The translations under genes were made by a program, and so were the position numbers. This document shows positions 18,540 through 29,000 of a stretch of DNA of 64,000 nucleotides, one piece after another. The stretch is from contig NZ_JNZA01000014.1 of the NCBI RefSeq assembly GCF_000717345.1, positions 209,780 through 273,779 of the forward strand, in the 5' to 3' direction. The stretch comes from Streptomyces lydicus (GTDB taxonomy: Bacteria > Actinomycetota > Actinomycetes > Streptomycetales > Streptomycetaceae). The stretch's first letter is position 1; each line of letters opens with the position of its first letter. The notes under the pieces are model-generated. The model saw only the letters and a program-made list of their open reading frames with translations. It made no database searches and was not told the origin of the DNA.

Positions 18540-20099
18540 GTGCCACGTGGTGACGGACGACTCAACCACGACCTGCTCCCCGGTGAGAAGGGCCCCCAGG
18601 ACGCTTGCGGCGTCTTCGGTGTCTGGGCTCCGGGTGAAGAGGTCGCCAAACTCACCTATTTCGGGCTGTACGCGCTGCAGCACCGTGGACAGGAGTCCGC
18701 GGGCATCGCAGTGAGCAACGGCTCCCAAATCCTCGTCTTCAAGGACATGGGCCTGGTTTCCCAGGTCTTCGACGAGACTTCCCTCGGCTCCCTGCAGGGC
18801 CACATCGCCGTGGGCCATGCCCGCTACTCCACCACCGGTGCCTCGGTGTGGGAGAACGCCCAGCCGACGTTCCGTGCCACCGCGCACGGCTCGATCGCGC
18901 TCGGCCACAACGGCAACCTCGTCAACACCGCCGAGCTGGCCGAGATGGTCGCTGCGCTGCCCCGCGAGGGCGGCCGGGCGACCCAGGTCGCGGCGACCAA
19001 CGACACCGACCTGGTGACGGCCCTGCTGGCCGGGCAGGTCGACGAGGACGGCAAGCCGCTGACCGTCGAGGAGGCCGCCCCGCGCGTCCTGCCGAAGGTC
19101 AAGGGCGCCTTCTCGCTCTGCTTCATGGACGAGCACACGCTCTACGCCGCCCGCGACCCGCAGGGCATCCGCCCGCTGGTCCTCGGCCGGCTGGAGCGCG
19201 GCTGGGTGGTCGCCTCCGAGACCGCCGCCCTCGACATCTGCGGTGCCAGCTTCATCCGGGAGATCGAGCCCGGTGAGATGGTCGCCATCGACGAGGACGG
19301 ACTGCGCAGCAGCCGCTTCGCCGAGGCCCGCCCCAAGGGCTGCGTCTTCGAGTACGTCTACCTCGCCCGCCCGGACACCGACATCGCCGGCCGCAACGTC
19401 TACCTCTCCCGCGTGGAGATGGGCCGCAAGCTGGCCGCCGAGGCGCCCGCGGACGCGGACCTGGTGATAGCGACGCCGGAGTCCGGTACCCCGGCGGCCG
19501 TCGGGTACGCCGAGGCCAGTGGCATCCCCTACGGCTCGGGCCTGGTCAAGAACTCCTACGTGGGCCGGACCTTCATCCAGCCCTCGCAGACCATTCGCCA
19601 GCTCGGCATCCGCCTCAAGCTCAACCCGCTCAAGGAAGTCATCCGCGGCAAGCGCCTGGTGGTCGTCGACGACTCGATCGTCCGCGGCAACACCCAGCGC
19701 GCGCTGGTCCGGATGCTGCGCGAGGCCGGCGCCGCCGAGGTCCACATCCGGATCTCGTCGCCGCCGATCAAGTGGCCGTGCTTCTTCGGCATCGACTTCG
19801 CCACCCGCGCGGAGCTGATCGCCAACGGGCTGAGCGTGGAGGAGATCGGCAAGTCGCTGGGCGCCGATTCGCTGGCGTACATCTCCATCGACGGCATGAT
19901 CGAGGCGACCACCATCGCCAAGCCGAATCTCTGCCGCGCCTGCTTCGACGGCGAGTACCCGATGGAGCTGCCCGACCCGGAGCTGCTGGGCAAGCACCTC
20001 CTGGAGACGGAGGCCGCGGCCCCGACGACGTCCGACGTGGACGGCGTCCAGACGCTCACGGCCGGGGTCGGCGGCGCCGACGCGCTGCGTCGCCCGTAG
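18540..20099 (+). CDS. purF: Amidophosphoribosyltransferase
   Basis: First committed step of purine synthesis: PRPP + glutamine gives phosphoribosylamine. It has 519 residues. An Ntn-type glutaminase occupies the N-terminal half; the catalytic Cys is residue 23 (DACGVFGVW), so a 22-residue propeptide should be removed. The PRPP loop VVVDDSIVRGNTQ is near 378-390. Cys residues in PKGCVFEY, KWPCFFG and LCRACFDG fit the [4Fe-4S] ligands of the Bacillus-type enzyme. The GTG at 18540 is chosen because it gives the usual short propeptide and follows a -10 at leaderless spacing; upstream in-frame starts add an unrelated extension. Confidence 0.96.
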   Translation: MPRGDGRLNHDLLPGEKGPQDACGVFGVWAPGEEVAKLTYFGLYALQHRGQESAGIAVSNGSQILVFKDMGLVSQVFDETSLGSLQGHIAVGHARYSTTGASVWENAQPTFRATAHGSIALGHNGNLVNTAELAEMVAALPREGGRATQVAATNDTDLVTALLAGQVDEDGKPLTVEEAAPRVLPKVKGAFSLCFMDEHTLYAARDPQGIRPLVLGRLERGWVVASETAALDICGASFIREIEPGEMVAIDEDGLRSSRFAEARPKGCVFEYVYLARPDTDIAGRNVYLSRVEMGRKLAAEAPADADLVIATPESGTPAAVGYAEASGIPYGSGLVKNSYVGRTFIQPSQTIRQLGIRLKLNPLKEVIRGKRLVVVDDSIVRGNTQRALVRMLREAGAAEVHIRISSPPIKWPCFFGIDFATRAELIANGLSVEEIGKSLGADSLAYISIDGMIEATTIAKPNLCRACFDGEYPMELPDPELLGKHLLETEAAAPTTSDVDGVQTLTAGVGGADALRRP

Positions 20100-20133
20100 A
20101 GCTCGTACACACACGACACGAAAGTTCTCTGCC

Positions 20134-21204
20134 ATGTCCACTGCAGACACTGGTGCCAGCTACGCGAGCGCGGGCGTCGACATCGAAGCCGGCGACCGCG
20201 CCGTGGACCTGATGAAGGAGTGGGTGAAGAAGGCCACCCGCCCCGAGGTCGTCGGCGGCCTCGGCGGCTTCGCCGGTCTCTTCGACGCCTCCGCCCTCAA
20301 GCGCTACGAGCGTCCGCTGCTGGCCTCGGCCACCGACGGCGTCGGCACGAAGGTCGACATCGCCCGCAAGATGGGCGTCTACGACAGCATCGGCCACGAC
20401 CTCGTCGGCATGGTCGTCGACGACCTGGTCGTCTGCGGTGCCGAGCCGCTGTTCATGACCGACTACATCTGCGTCGGCAAGGTCTACCCGGAGCGGGTCG
20501 CCGCGATCGTCAAGGGCATCGCCGAGGGCTGTGTGCTGGCGGGCTGTGCGCTGGTCGGCGGCGAGACCGCGGAACACCCGGGGCTGCTGGGTGCGGACGA
20601 GTTCGATGTCGCCGGCGCCGGCACGGGCGTCGTCGAGGCGGACCGGGTGCTGGGCGCGGACCGTATCCGAACGGGCGACGCGGTGATCGCGATGGCGTCC
20701 TCCGGACTTCACTCGAACGGGTACTCACTCGTCCGCCACGTGCTCTTCGACCGCGCCGGCATGGCCCTGGACCAGGAGGTTCCGGAGTTCGGCCGCACGC
20801 TCGGCGAGGAGCTCCTGGAGCCCACCAAGATCTACTCGCTGGACTGCCTGGCGCTGACCCGCACGACCGAGGTGCACGCCTTCTCGCACATCACCGGCGG
20901 CGGTCTGGCCAACAACCTCGCCCGGGTCGTCCCGGACGGCCTGCACGCCACGGTCGACCGCTCCACCTGGACGCCCGGCCCGGTCTTCGACCTGGTCGGC
21001 AAGGCCGGCTCGGTCGAGCGCCTGGAGCTGGAGAAGACCCTGAACATGGGGGTCGGCATGGTCGCCGTCGTCCCGCAGCAGTCGGTGGAGGTCGCCCTGA
21101 CCACGCTGGCGGACCGCGGCGTGGACGCCTGGGTCAGCGGTGAGATCGTCGAGCGCGGCGCTCACGCCGAGGCTGTGACCCTGACCGGTGACTACGCGAG
21201 CTGA
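20134..21204 (+). CDS. purM: Phosphoribosylformylglycinamidine cyclo-ligase (AIR synthetase)
   Basis: Closes the imidazole ring: FGAM + ATP gives AIR. The 356-residue length is normal. Family stretches include SATDGVGTKVDIARKMG (near 64-80), DLVGMVVDDLVVCGAEPLFM (near 90-109) and IAMASSGLHSNGYSLVRHVL (near 187). It starts 34 bases after purF and is probably cotranscribed with it. A GC-rich palindrome and a hairpin lie downstream before the convergent DUF3073 gene. Confidence 0.97.
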   Translation: MSTADTGASYASAGVDIEAGDRAVDLMKEWVKKATRPEVVGGLGGFAGLFDASALKRYERPLLASATDGVGTKVDIARKMGVYDSIGHDLVGMVVDDLVVCGAEPLFMTDYICVGKVYPERVAAIVKGIAEGCVLAGCALVGGETAEHPGLLGADEFDVAGAGTGVVEADRVLGADRIRTGDAVIAMASSGLHSNGYSLVRHVLFDRAGMALDQEVPEFGRTLGEELLEPTKIYSLDCLALTRTTEVHAFSHITGGGLANNLARVVPDGLHATVDRSTWTPGPVFDLVGKAGSVERLELEKTLNMGVGMVAVVPQQSVEVALTTLADRGVDAWVSGEIVERGAHAEAVTLTGDYAS

Positions 21205-21372
21205 ACGGACGAGCCCCCATGGCCCCGCACGGGCCATGGGTGAGCGTGCCCCCGGCATCCGCCGGGGGAGTACCCGCGGTCGCCCCGGCACCCGCCGGCG
21301 CGGCCGCCGTCCCGACGATCACCACCCCACCGTCGGATCACCGGACGCGTGCGGACTTCCGGGCAGCACAGA

Positions 21373-21402
21373 ACCCGGTCCGGGCAAGAGCCAGGACCGG
21401 GT
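21373..21402. terminator. Hairpin between purM and the DUF3073 gene
   Basis: A 9-bp stem (ACCCGGTCC / GGACCGGGT) with a 12-base loop, between convergent genes. It could serve both directions. Confidence 0.55.
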
Positions 21403-21441
21403 CCGTAATGCTGTTATGGGTGCCGTGAGCGCGCAGAACGG

Positions 21442-21690
21442 TCAGGCGCGACGACGCTGCTGGGACGAGTCGCCGTCGTCCTCGTCGTCATCGTCCTTGT
21501 TGTACAGCTCTGCGTACCGTGCGTACGGGTCGTCCTCGTCATCCTCGAACGGCTCCCCGTTCGGAGGCTGCTGGTTCGACTGCGTTGCACCCAGCTCGTC
21601 GGCCAGTCGTGAGAGATCCGTCCCACCGCTGCTGTACTTCAGCTGGCGGGCGACCTTTGTCTGCTTGGCCTTGGCCCGGCCGCGCCCCAT
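21442..21690 (-). CDS. DUF3073-family small protein
   Basis: An 82-residue conserved actinobacterial protein of unknown function. The basic N-terminus MGRGRAKAKQTKVARQLKYS is the family hallmark, followed by a short helix (TDLSRLADELG) and a very acidic tail (DDEDDPYARYAELYNKDDDD). The ATG at 21690 is preferred over a longer start because the family begins there and AGGGGGT lies upstream. The charge-split layout suggests binding to nucleic acid or ribosomes, but that is inference. Confidence 0.9.
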   Translation of the reverse strand: MGRGRAKAKQTKVARQLKYSSGGTDLSRLADELGATQSNQQPPNGEPFEDDEDDPYARYAELYNKDDDDEDDGDSSQQRRRA

Positions 21691-22008
21691 GGGTCGACCC
21701 CCTCGATGACGGGGCCCGATGGCCCCAGAGTCTTGACACGCGTTCATGGATCAGAGCGGGCTCTCGACAGAGAGACCGGCCCGTAGGGCTTTAACGGTAC
21801 CTGCTTCCGCGGCCATACGGTACGTCGCCCGCATCACCCGCCGCTCGGCACGACCGGCAAGGCGCCCCGTCCCCGCTGGTCAACTGCGATTTTAACCTGT
21901 CCTGTACGGCGACCCGCCGACGGGTGGTGAGGGATGTCTCCCCCGCCGCCCGTGGCGGGTCGCGCAAGGCAGTGTTTCCGGCCGGCAAGACCGGATCTCC
22001 GCGCTCGG
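21691..22008. other. Intergenic region between vdh and the DUF3073 gene
   Basis: No gene supported. It holds the end of the vdh transcript and the DUF3073 promoter region. A hairpin (CCCGCC / GGCGGG near 21943-21960) may end vdh. Confidence 0.45.
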
Positions 22009-23112
22009 TCAGGCGTGCCGTGCCTCCGCCATGCGCGCTTCGGCCAGGCGGTCGGCGGCCGCGGCAGGCGGAATGCCGTCGGCCTTCGCACGAGCGAATA
22101 TCGCCAGCGTGGTGTCGAAGATCTTCGCCGCCTTGGTCTTGCAGCGGTCGAAGTCGAAGCCGTGCAGCTCGTCGGCGACCTGGATCACGCCACCGGCGTT
22201 CACGACGTAGTCGGGCGCGTAGAGGATGCCGCGGTCGGACAGGTCCTTCTCGACGCCGGGGTGCGCGAGCTGGTTGTTGGCCGCGCCGCACACCACCTTC
22301 GCGGTCAGCACCGGCACCGAGTCGTCGCTCAGCGCACCGCCCAGCGCACACGGCGCGTAGACGTCCAGGCCCTCGGTGCGGATCAGCGTCTCGGTGTCCG
22401 CGACCACGGTGACCTGCGGGTGGTCGGCGACGACCCGGGCCACCGACTCGGTGCGGACGTCGGTGATCACGACCTCGGCGCCGTCCTTGAGGAGGTGCTC
22501 GACGAGGAGGTGCCCCACCTTGCCCACGCCCGCGATACCCACCTTGCGGCCGCGCAGCGTCGGGTCGCCCCAGGCGTGCTGGGCCGAGGCGCGCATGCCC
22601 TGGAAGACGCCGTAGGCGGTCAGCACCGAGGAGTCGCCGGCGCCGCCGTTCGCGGGGGACCGGCCGGTGGTCCACTTGTTCGTACGGGCGACGACGTCCA
22701 TGTCGGCGACGTACGTGCCGACGTCGCAGGCGGTGACGTAGCGGCCCCCGAGGGAGGCCACGAACCGGCCGTAGGCGAGCAGGAGTTCCTCGGTCTTGAC
22801 CAGGTGGGGGTCGCCGATGATCACGGCCTTGCCGCCGCCGTGTTCCAGACCCGCGAGGGCGTTCTTGTAGGACATGCCGCGCGACAGATTGAGCGCGTCC
22901 AGCACGGCCTCCTCCTCGGAGGCGTACGCGTGGAAGCGGGTGCCGCCCAGCGCGGGGCCCAGCGCGGTGCTGTGGACGGCGATCACCGCCTTGAGGCCAC
23001 TGGCCCGGTCCTGGCAGAGAACGACCTGCTCATGGCCGCCCTGCTCGGACCGGAAGAGGGTGTGCAGAACGCCGCCGTCGGTGCCGGCGGGGGCCGGACG
23101 TACGTCAGTCAC
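22009..23112 (-). CDS. vdh: Valine (branched-chain amino acid) dehydrogenase
   Basis: NAD-dependent oxidative deamination of L-valine and related amino acids to 2-oxo acids, giving acyl-CoA precursors for macrolides and branched fatty acids. It has 367 residues. The Glu/Leu/Phe/Val dehydrogenase glycine-rich segment with catalytic Lys is [14 protein letters not shown], and the Rossmann loop is [16 protein letters not shown]. The GTG at 23112 (MTDVRPAP in effect) has GGGAG eight bases upstream and agrees with known Streptomyces Vdh N-termini; ATG 23127 is a possible five-residue extension. Divergent from the next gene. Confidence 0.93.
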   Translation of the reverse strand: MTDVRPAPAGTDGGVLHTLFRSEQGGHEQVVLCQDRASGLKAVIAVHSTALGPALGGTRFHAYASEEEAVLDALNLSRGMSYKNALAGLEHGGGKAVIIGDPHLVKTEELLLAYGRFVASLGGRYVTACDVGTYVADMDVVARTNKWTTGRSPANGGAGDSSVLTAYGVFQGMRASAQHAWGDPTLRGRKVGIAGVGKVGHLLVEHLLKDGAEVVITDVRTESVARVVADHPQVTVVADTETLIRTEGLDVYAPCALGGALSDDSVPVLTAKVVCGAANNQLAHPGVEKDLSDRGILYAPDYVVNAGGVIQVADELHGFDFDRCKTKAAKIFDTTLAIFARAKADGIPPAAAADRLAEARMAEARHA

Positions 23113-23332
23113 TGTGGTGACTCCCATAAGTCGCGAAGGATGCCCTCCTACGGGTGGGGAGGGCCGGTTGAAAAGAGCGTAAGACCTGCCGGGCCGGTTG
23201 ATCCGGCAGGTGCCGAGGATCACCCTCTCCCGGGGGACGGACGTGGGACGATCTGGTCGTATCGCAGGCCGGCCGAGGCCCCGGAACGCGTCCGGGACCT
23301 TCGGCAGGGGACTTCCCTTTGGAGGAGCGGGC

Positions 23333-24169
23333 GTGGCCGTGGCGTCGTCGGTGAGGGTCCCGTACATGGCGTATCTGCGGGTCTATGAGCCGCTGGCAGC
23401 GTTCCCCGAGCCGGAGCGCTCCCACTGGGCCCGCTACGCCAAACGGGACGACACCCCCACCGCCCAGGACGAGCAGCGCCGGGCGCTGGCCGACCTGCTG
23501 CCGACCCCGCCGGTGCCGGTTCCGGTGCACGAGAGCGCGGACGCCTTCGTCGCCGTGGTGAACGAGGTGACCTGCGTCTGTCCGTGGCGGACCCGGCTGC
23601 GCGGCTGGCAGGCCCTGGAGGGCCTGGAGGAGCTGCTGCCGGCGTCGGTGCTGGACGCGGCGCTGCCCCCGGTGGTGCGCCGGCAGGCGGCGACCGATTA
23701 CGAGCAATGGCGCGAGCGCAACCCGGACGCCCGGCCCTGGATCCGCGGCGCGGCCTGGCACGTCCCGGTCCGCTGGTTCGTCCTCTTCGACGACGACGAG
23801 CGGGAGTACGCGAAGGGTGACCAGGGGCCTCTGCTGCGTTACCGGACGCCGATGGTCCAGGCCAGGCGCCGGGTCGCGCGGGGACTGCGCACGCTGCGGG
23901 ACGCCCTGGAAGAGGGACCGCTGATCGACGGCCTGGTAGATGTGGGGCGCTGGCTCGAGGAATTCCATCCGCGCTCGCTCGTGGAGCTGGACTACGGAGG
24001 GCTGGTGCACGCGGTGCCCGAGGAGCAGCTCGCCGAGGACCGTTCCGCCGCCGAGGTGGCGGAGGGGCTGGCGGCGCTGCGCGACGGGGACGGCGAGCGG
24101 GCCGGCGTGGCGTACGAGAAGCTTTCGCAGCGCTGGCGTGCGGTGCGTGAGCGGCAGTTCGCCAGCTGA
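23333..24169 (+). CDS. Conserved hypothetical protein (Streptomyces)
   Basis: A 278-residue soluble protein I do not recognise. It begins [20 protein letters not shown] and contains [40 protein letters not shown] and a helical C-terminal third rich in Glu, Arg and Ala. No transmembrane segment or signal peptide is seen. GGAGG lies seven bases before the chosen GTG; the ATG of MAYLRVYEP is an internal alternative. It sits between vdh (divergent) and bldC; a role linked to either is not shown. Confidence 0.7.
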   Translation: MAVASSVRVPYMAYLRVYEPLAAFPEPERSHWARYAKRDDTPTAQDEQRRALADLLPTPPVPVPVHESADAFVAVVNEVTCVCPWRTRLRGWQALEGLEELLPASVLDAALPPVVRRQAATDYEQWRERNPDARPWIRGAAWHVPVRWFVLFDDDEREYAKGDQGPLLRYRTPMVQARRRVARGLRTLRDALEEGPLIDGLVDVGRWLEEFHPRSLVELDYGGLVHAVPEEQLAEDRSAAEVAEGLAALRDGDGERAGVAYEKLSQRWRAVRERQFAS

Positions 24170-24335
24170 GGGCCCCCGGTTGCCGAAGGTTCGAGGCGCG
24201 GTGGCGTCCTGTTCGCCTTCCGGTGGTTGGGCGGTAAGGGACGTAGGTCCTTAACCGGGCGATTGCCTCAAGCGTGACCTAAAGCACTGACTTCGGGTCT
24301 TGCTAGCAAGGCACACCCTCGTGCCAAAATAGGAC

Positions 24336-24358
24336 AAGGAGCCCGACCGGGGCTCCTT
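24336..24358 (+). terminator. Terminator upstream of bldC
   Basis: A 9-bp stem AAGGAGCCC / GGGCTCCTT with a 5-base loop. It probably ends the preceding transcript and insulates bldC. Confidence 0.6.
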
Positions 24359-24426
24359 CCGTCCAACTAAGGGCGGATAGATCGGTATTGCGCTCCTTGA
24401 GGGGTCTCGTGGGGACTGGTCGCGTT

Positions 24427-24454
24427 GTGACTGATCGTCACGGTCGAGTGACTG
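24427..24454. promoter_or_regulatory. Repeat elements upstream of bldC
   Basis: GTGACTG occurs twice, 21 bases apart start to start, and the first copy is half of a palindrome GTGAC-N5-GTCAC. The ~2-helical-turn spacing fits binding of a dimer or of adjacent protomers. Which protein binds is unknown. Confidence 0.4.
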
Positions 24455-24682
24455 TCCGCTATGGCACGGTCCATCGGCTTCCGCCGAGGTTGAACACCTG
24501 AGAGGGCAATTCCATCGGTTTGGCCGACGTGGCTGGACAGATGGTGTAGTTGTAGTGCCGAGGACAAGCCGTTCGTCCTATAACCGACTCGGCCCGCGTC
24601 CGCCATTTCGGGCAACGCGGGTCAAGGTGCAGAATTTAGAGGAAAGAACCGTGATGGTTCGGTTCTCCCGAGGAGGCCGCTC

Positions 24683-24889
24683 ATGACCGCTCGCACCCCT
24701 GACGCCGAGCCGCTGCTGACCCCTGCCGAGGTTGCCACGATGTTCCGCGTGGACCCGAAGACGGTCACCCGTTGGGCCAAGGCAGGCAAGCTCACGTCCA
24801 TCCGCACGCTCGGAGGACACCGGCGTTACCGCGAGGCTGAGGTCCGCGCACTGCTCGCGGGCATTCCGCAGCAGCGCAGCGAGGCCTGA
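24683..24889 (+). CDS. bldC: Developmental transcriptional regulator BldC (MerR-like)
   Basis: A 68-residue regulator with only a winged helix-turn-helix of the MerR superfamily: LTPAEVATMFRVDPKTVTRW (recognition helix), then AGKLTSIRTLGGHRRYREAE (wing). It has no effector domain. In Streptomyces BldC binds DNA as head-to-tail arrays and delays entry into sporulation. The ATG is preceded by GAGGAGG. Gene length and sequence fit the known orthologues. A strong terminator follows about 150 bases after the stop. Confidence 0.97.
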   Translation: MTARTPDAEPLLTPAEVATMFRVDPKTVTRWAKAGKLTSIRTLGGHRRYREAEVRALLAGIPQQRSEA

Positions 24890-25420
24890 ACAACCGCATA
24901 ACCAGGCTGTTTTCGGGGCCCCCAACCCGAGAACGCCCGCTTTGCAGCACCAGCTCGACCTGCTCCACCCCGCTGCACACAGCTTCATACGACGCGGCGC
25001 CTGCCCCAACAGGCCCCACACCCGCTCCACCCGGGTACGTCATCGATCGCGCTGGACTCCGCCGGGTCCAGCGCGATCTCTTTTTGTGTGCGGCCGCTCC
25101 CGGGCTCGTCAGGGCGGTCGCCCCGGGCTGACGCCGCCGGCGTCCCCGGCGGCTCCCAGGGCGCCGTCAGGGGGCCTGCAGGGGCCTTCCCGAGCGGACC
25201 CGACGGTCTCCTCCCGGAGTCATTCGAGGGGGGTGCAATTGCACATATTAAATTGACTGGTTGTAGGGGAGGTGTAAGTTCCCCGCTTCGGGAAACCAGT
25301 TCGGTGACTCCCGTCACACGGCGCACCGCTTGAACCCGATACGTCCACTGGGGTAGTGAACTTTCCCCGTTGACACCGCTCAGCCTTTCACCGCGCGGGC
25401 CGTGGCACAGGCGTCTTCCG
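24890..25420. other. Intergenic region downstream of bldC
   Basis: No gene supported. It contains the bldC 3' region and terminator; the remainder (25090-25420) includes a short AT-rich patch near 25235-25265 and no recognisable element. Confidence 0.5.
25045..25085 (+). terminator. Intrinsic terminator downstream of bldC
   Basis: A 13-bp stem (GATCGCGCTGGAC / GTCCAGCGCGATC) with an 8-base loop, followed by TCTTTTT. This is the best textbook terminator in the window. Confidence 0.85.
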
Positions 25421-25654
25421 TCACCTGGGGGCGGGACTTTCGTCCTCGGCCGCGGACGGCTCACAGGCGGCCGGAGCGGGCGCCGGAGCGGGCGCGTGCG
25501 CCGGGGCTTCCGAAGGGGCCGTGTGCGGCTCCATGGCGAGCCGCAGCAGCTGATGGCAGACCGGGCAGTGCCGGGTCAGATGGCGGTAGCCCGCCGCGGC
25601 CGCCAGATGGGCCCGTAGCAGTGCCTTGGTCTCGTGCCGTACCGCAGTCGTCAT
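25421..25654 (-). CDS. DUF6274-like small protein with CPVC motif
   Basis: A 77-residue protein. The first ~45 residues are helical and carry HLTRHCPVCHQLLRLAMEPH, a CxxC pair flanked by His that may bind zinc or iron. The rest is an Ala/Pro tail. The ATG is fixed by GGGAGGG six bases upstream; a longer open frame reaching 26539 overlaps the tRNA and is not real. I associate the sequence with a small Streptomyces family of unknown function (DUF6274). Confidence 0.7.
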   Translation of the reverse strand: MTTAVRHETKALLRAHLAAAAGYRHLTRHCPVCHQLLRLAMEPHTAPSEAPAHAPAPAPAPAACEPSAAEDESPAPR

Positions 25655-25812
25655 CGCGATCCCTCCCCGGCCCCCACGCCTTTCCATGTGAGTACCGGGG
25701 GCGCAGCCCGCAGTCAATACGGCCGGCAGCGCGACGATCACTGCCCGCAGTCGGCGGGCGGCCGGGACGCGGCTGGTCCGGGCGGCTATCCGGACGGCGG
25801 GCCGGAACGCAC

Positions 25813-25845
25813 TACGGCCCGCATCGACGAGCGATGCGGGCCGTA
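25813..25845. terminator. Hairpin downstream of tRNA-Asp copy 1
   Basis: A 13-bp perfect stem (TACGGCCCGCATC / GATGCGGGCCGTA). On the minus strand it follows the tRNA and could terminate it, although the T run lies before rather than after the stem. Confidence 0.5.
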
Positions 25846-25851
25846 AAAAAG

Positions 25852-25926
25852 CGGTCCTGACGGGATTTGAACCCGCGGCCTCCACCTTGACAGGGTGGCG
25901 AGCACTCCAAACTGCTCCACAGGACC
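25852..25926 (-). tRNA. tRNA-Asp(GTC), copy 1
   Basis: A 75-base cloverleaf with anticodon stem CCACC/GGTGG, loop CTGTCAA (anticodon GTC), T loop TTCAAAT and discriminator G; no encoded CCA. It is identical to the gene at 31561-31635. Confidence 0.95.
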
Positions 25927-26016
25927 TTGCGTTTGCCTCCCGCTTGCGGCGGGCTGCGAGCAAGACTCTACAGCAGGTCAGGGGGTGCGGTCGAACTCGA
26001 TGCCGGGGGCCGTCCG

Positions 26017-29000
26017 TCACCGGGGGACCGCGGCGTCCACCGCCTTCACGATGCGCTTGTCGGAGACCGGATACGCGGTGCCCAGGGCGTGCGCGAAGTA
26101 GCTCACCCGCAGCTCCTCGATCATCCAGCGGATGTCCAGGGCCGCGGCCGGCACCGGGCGGCCGGGCGGGAACTGCTCCAGCAGCCAGGCGAATTCGTCC
26201 TGCATCTCCTTCACCTTCGCCATCCGGGTGCGGTCCCGCTCGGCGTTGGTGGGCAGCTGCTGGAGCCGGCGGTCGGCCGCCACCAGATAGCGCATCAGGT
26301 CCGGCAGCCGCTTGGCGCCGTGCGCCGTCACGAAGCCCGGCTTGATGAGCGCCGCCAGCTGCTCCTTGACGTCCGCAAGGGACGGCAGCAGCGAGGGGAA
26401 GGTGGTCTCCTTCAGCCGGCGCTCGCACGCCTGCCAGGCGGCCAGCACCTCCTGCGCCTGCTGGATGGTGCGCAGCGTGACGTCCACCAGGTCGGCCCGG
26501 ACGGCGTCGAACAGCTTCCGGAAGGACTCCTCGTCCCACGCCGGGCCGCCCCGGGCCGCGATCAGTCGGTCGGCGGCGGCGGTCACGCAGTCCTCGAAGA
26601 GCGCCGCGATCGAGCCGTGCGGATTACGCGACAGCGCGAGCTTCTGCTGGTTGCTCAGCTTGTCCTGGGCGAACTTGGCGGGGTTGGAGGGGATGTTGAG
26701 CAGGATGAGGCGACGGGTGCCCGCCCACATGGCGGTCAGCTGCTCGGCCTCGGTGTCGAAGAGCCGTACGGCGACGCTGCTGCCCTCGTCGACCAGCGCC
26801 GGGTACGCCTTCAGCGGCTGGCCCGCCCGGCGGGTCTCGAAGGTGCGCGGCAGCGTGCCGATCGTCCAGGACGTCAGCCCCGTCCGCTGCTCCGGGCCGG
26901 CCGGCGGCTGTGCGTCGTCGGCGCCCGTCCGGCCGCCCTTGCCGTCCCTGGCGGGACGCCCGGCGGCCTCCTCGAACGCCTTGGAGATCGCCGCCCGGGT
27001 CTTCGGCTTGAGCTGGAGCCGCAGCGCCTCCAGGTCCTTGGCCTCGGCGAGCTTGCGGCGCCGCTCGTCGACCACCCGGAAGGTGATCTTGAGGTGGTCG
27101 GGGATCCTGCCGGTGTCGAAGTCCGCGGCCGCGACCGGGACGCCGACCATCCGCTGCAGTCCCGCGGCCAGCGAAGCCGTCAACGAGCCCTGCAGGGGCA
27201 CCGTCGAGTCCAGGAAGCGGGCCGCGAAGTTCGGCGCCGGGACGTAGTTGCGCCGGATCGGCTTGGGCAGCGAGCGGATCAGCTCCGTCACCAGCTGCTC
27301 GCGCAGGCCCGGGATCTGCCAGTCGAAGCCCTCGGAGGAGACCTGGTTGAGCACCTGGAGCGGGATGTGGACGGTCACGCCGTCCGCGTCCGCGCCCGGC
27401 TCGAACTGGTAGGTGACCTTGAACTTCAGCTTTCCCTGCCGCCAGGAGTCCGGGTAGTCGTCCTTGGTGACAGCCTCCGCGGACTCGTTGATGAGCATGG
27501 AGTGCTCGAAGTTCAGCAGCTCCGGCTCCTCGTGGCGCTGCTTCTTCCACCAGGAGTCGAAGTGCGCCCCGGAGACCACCTCGGCCGGGATGCGCTGGTC
27601 GTAGAAGTCGAAGAGCGTCTCGTCGTCCACGAGGATGTCGCGGCGCCGGGCGCGGTGCTCCAACTCCTCGACCTCGCCGAGGAGTTTGCGGTTGTCATGG
27701 AAGAACTGGTGATGGGTGCGCCAGTCGCCCTCGACCAGGGCGTTGCGGATGAACAGGTCCCGGGAGGTCTCCGGGTCGATCCGGCCGTAGTTGACCTTGC
27801 GCTGGGCGACGATCGGGACGCCGTAGAGCGTCACCCGCTCGTACGCCATCACCGCGGCCATCTTCTGTTCCCAGTGCGGCTCGCTGTACGTCCGCTTGAC
27901 CAGGTGCTGGGCGAGCGGCTCGATCCACTCGGGCTCGATCTTGGCGTTCACCCGCGCCCACAGGCGGGAGGTCTCGACCAGCTCCGCCGACATCACCCAG
28001 CGCGGTGGCTTCTTGAAGAGCGCGGAGCCGGGGAAGACCGCGAACTTGGCGCTGCGGGCGCCGAGATACTCGTTCTTGCCGCCCCCCTCCTTCGTGCCCT
28101 CCAGCCCGGCATTCTTCAGTCCGATGTGCGAAAGCAAACCAGAAAGCAGGGAGGTGTGTACGTGGTCCGGCGCCGCGTCCTCCTCGTTGAGGTGGATGCC
28201 CATGGACTTGGCGACCGTCCGCAGCTGGGAGTAGATGTCCTGCCACTCGCGTATGCGGAGGTAGTTGAGGAACTCGCTGCGGCACATCCGGCGGAAGGCC
28301 GACGAGGACAGCTCCTTCTGCTGCTCGCGGATGTACCGCCACAGGTTCAGGAACGCCAGGAAGTCGCTGGACTCGTCGCGGAAGCGGGCGTGCTGCTGAT
28401 CGGCCTGCTGCTGCTTGTCGGAGGGCCGCTCGCGGGGGTCCTGGATGGACAGCGCCGCCGCGATCACCATGACCTCACGGACGCAGCCGTTCCGGTCCGC
28501 CTCCAGCACCATCCGCGCCAGCCGCGGGTCGACCGGCAGCTGGGAGAGCTTGCGGCCCATCGGCGTCAGCCGCTTGCGGGGGTCCTTCTGCTTGGTGTCC
28601 AGCGCGCCCAGCTCGCTGAGCAGGTCGACGCCGTCCTTGATGTTGCGGCGGTCCGGCGGGTCGATGAACGGGAACTTCTCGATCTCGCCGAGGCCGGCCG
28701 CGGTCATCTGGAGGATGACCGAGGCGAGGTTCGTACGGAGGATCTCCGCGTCGGTGAACTCGGGGCGGGAGAGGAAGTCGTCCTCGGAGTAGAGCCGGAT
28801 GCAGATGCCGTCGCTCGTACGGCCGCAGCGGCCCTTGCGCTGGTTGGCGCTGGCCTGCGAGATCGGCTCGATGGGCAGCCGCTGGACCTTGGTGCGGTAG
28901 CTGTAGCGCGAGATCCGGGCCATGCCCGGGTCGATGACGTACCGGATGCCGGGGACGGTCAGCGAGGTCTCGGCGACGTTCGTGGCGAGCACGATGCGCC

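Larger units (their letters stand above)
24170..24682. other. bldC upstream region
   Basis: About 510 bases without a gene. From left to right it holds the end of the preceding gene, a terminator hairpin, and then a region with repeated GTGACTG and GTGAC/GTCAC elements (24427-24454) that probably includes the bldC promoter and operator sites. Confidence 0.6.
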
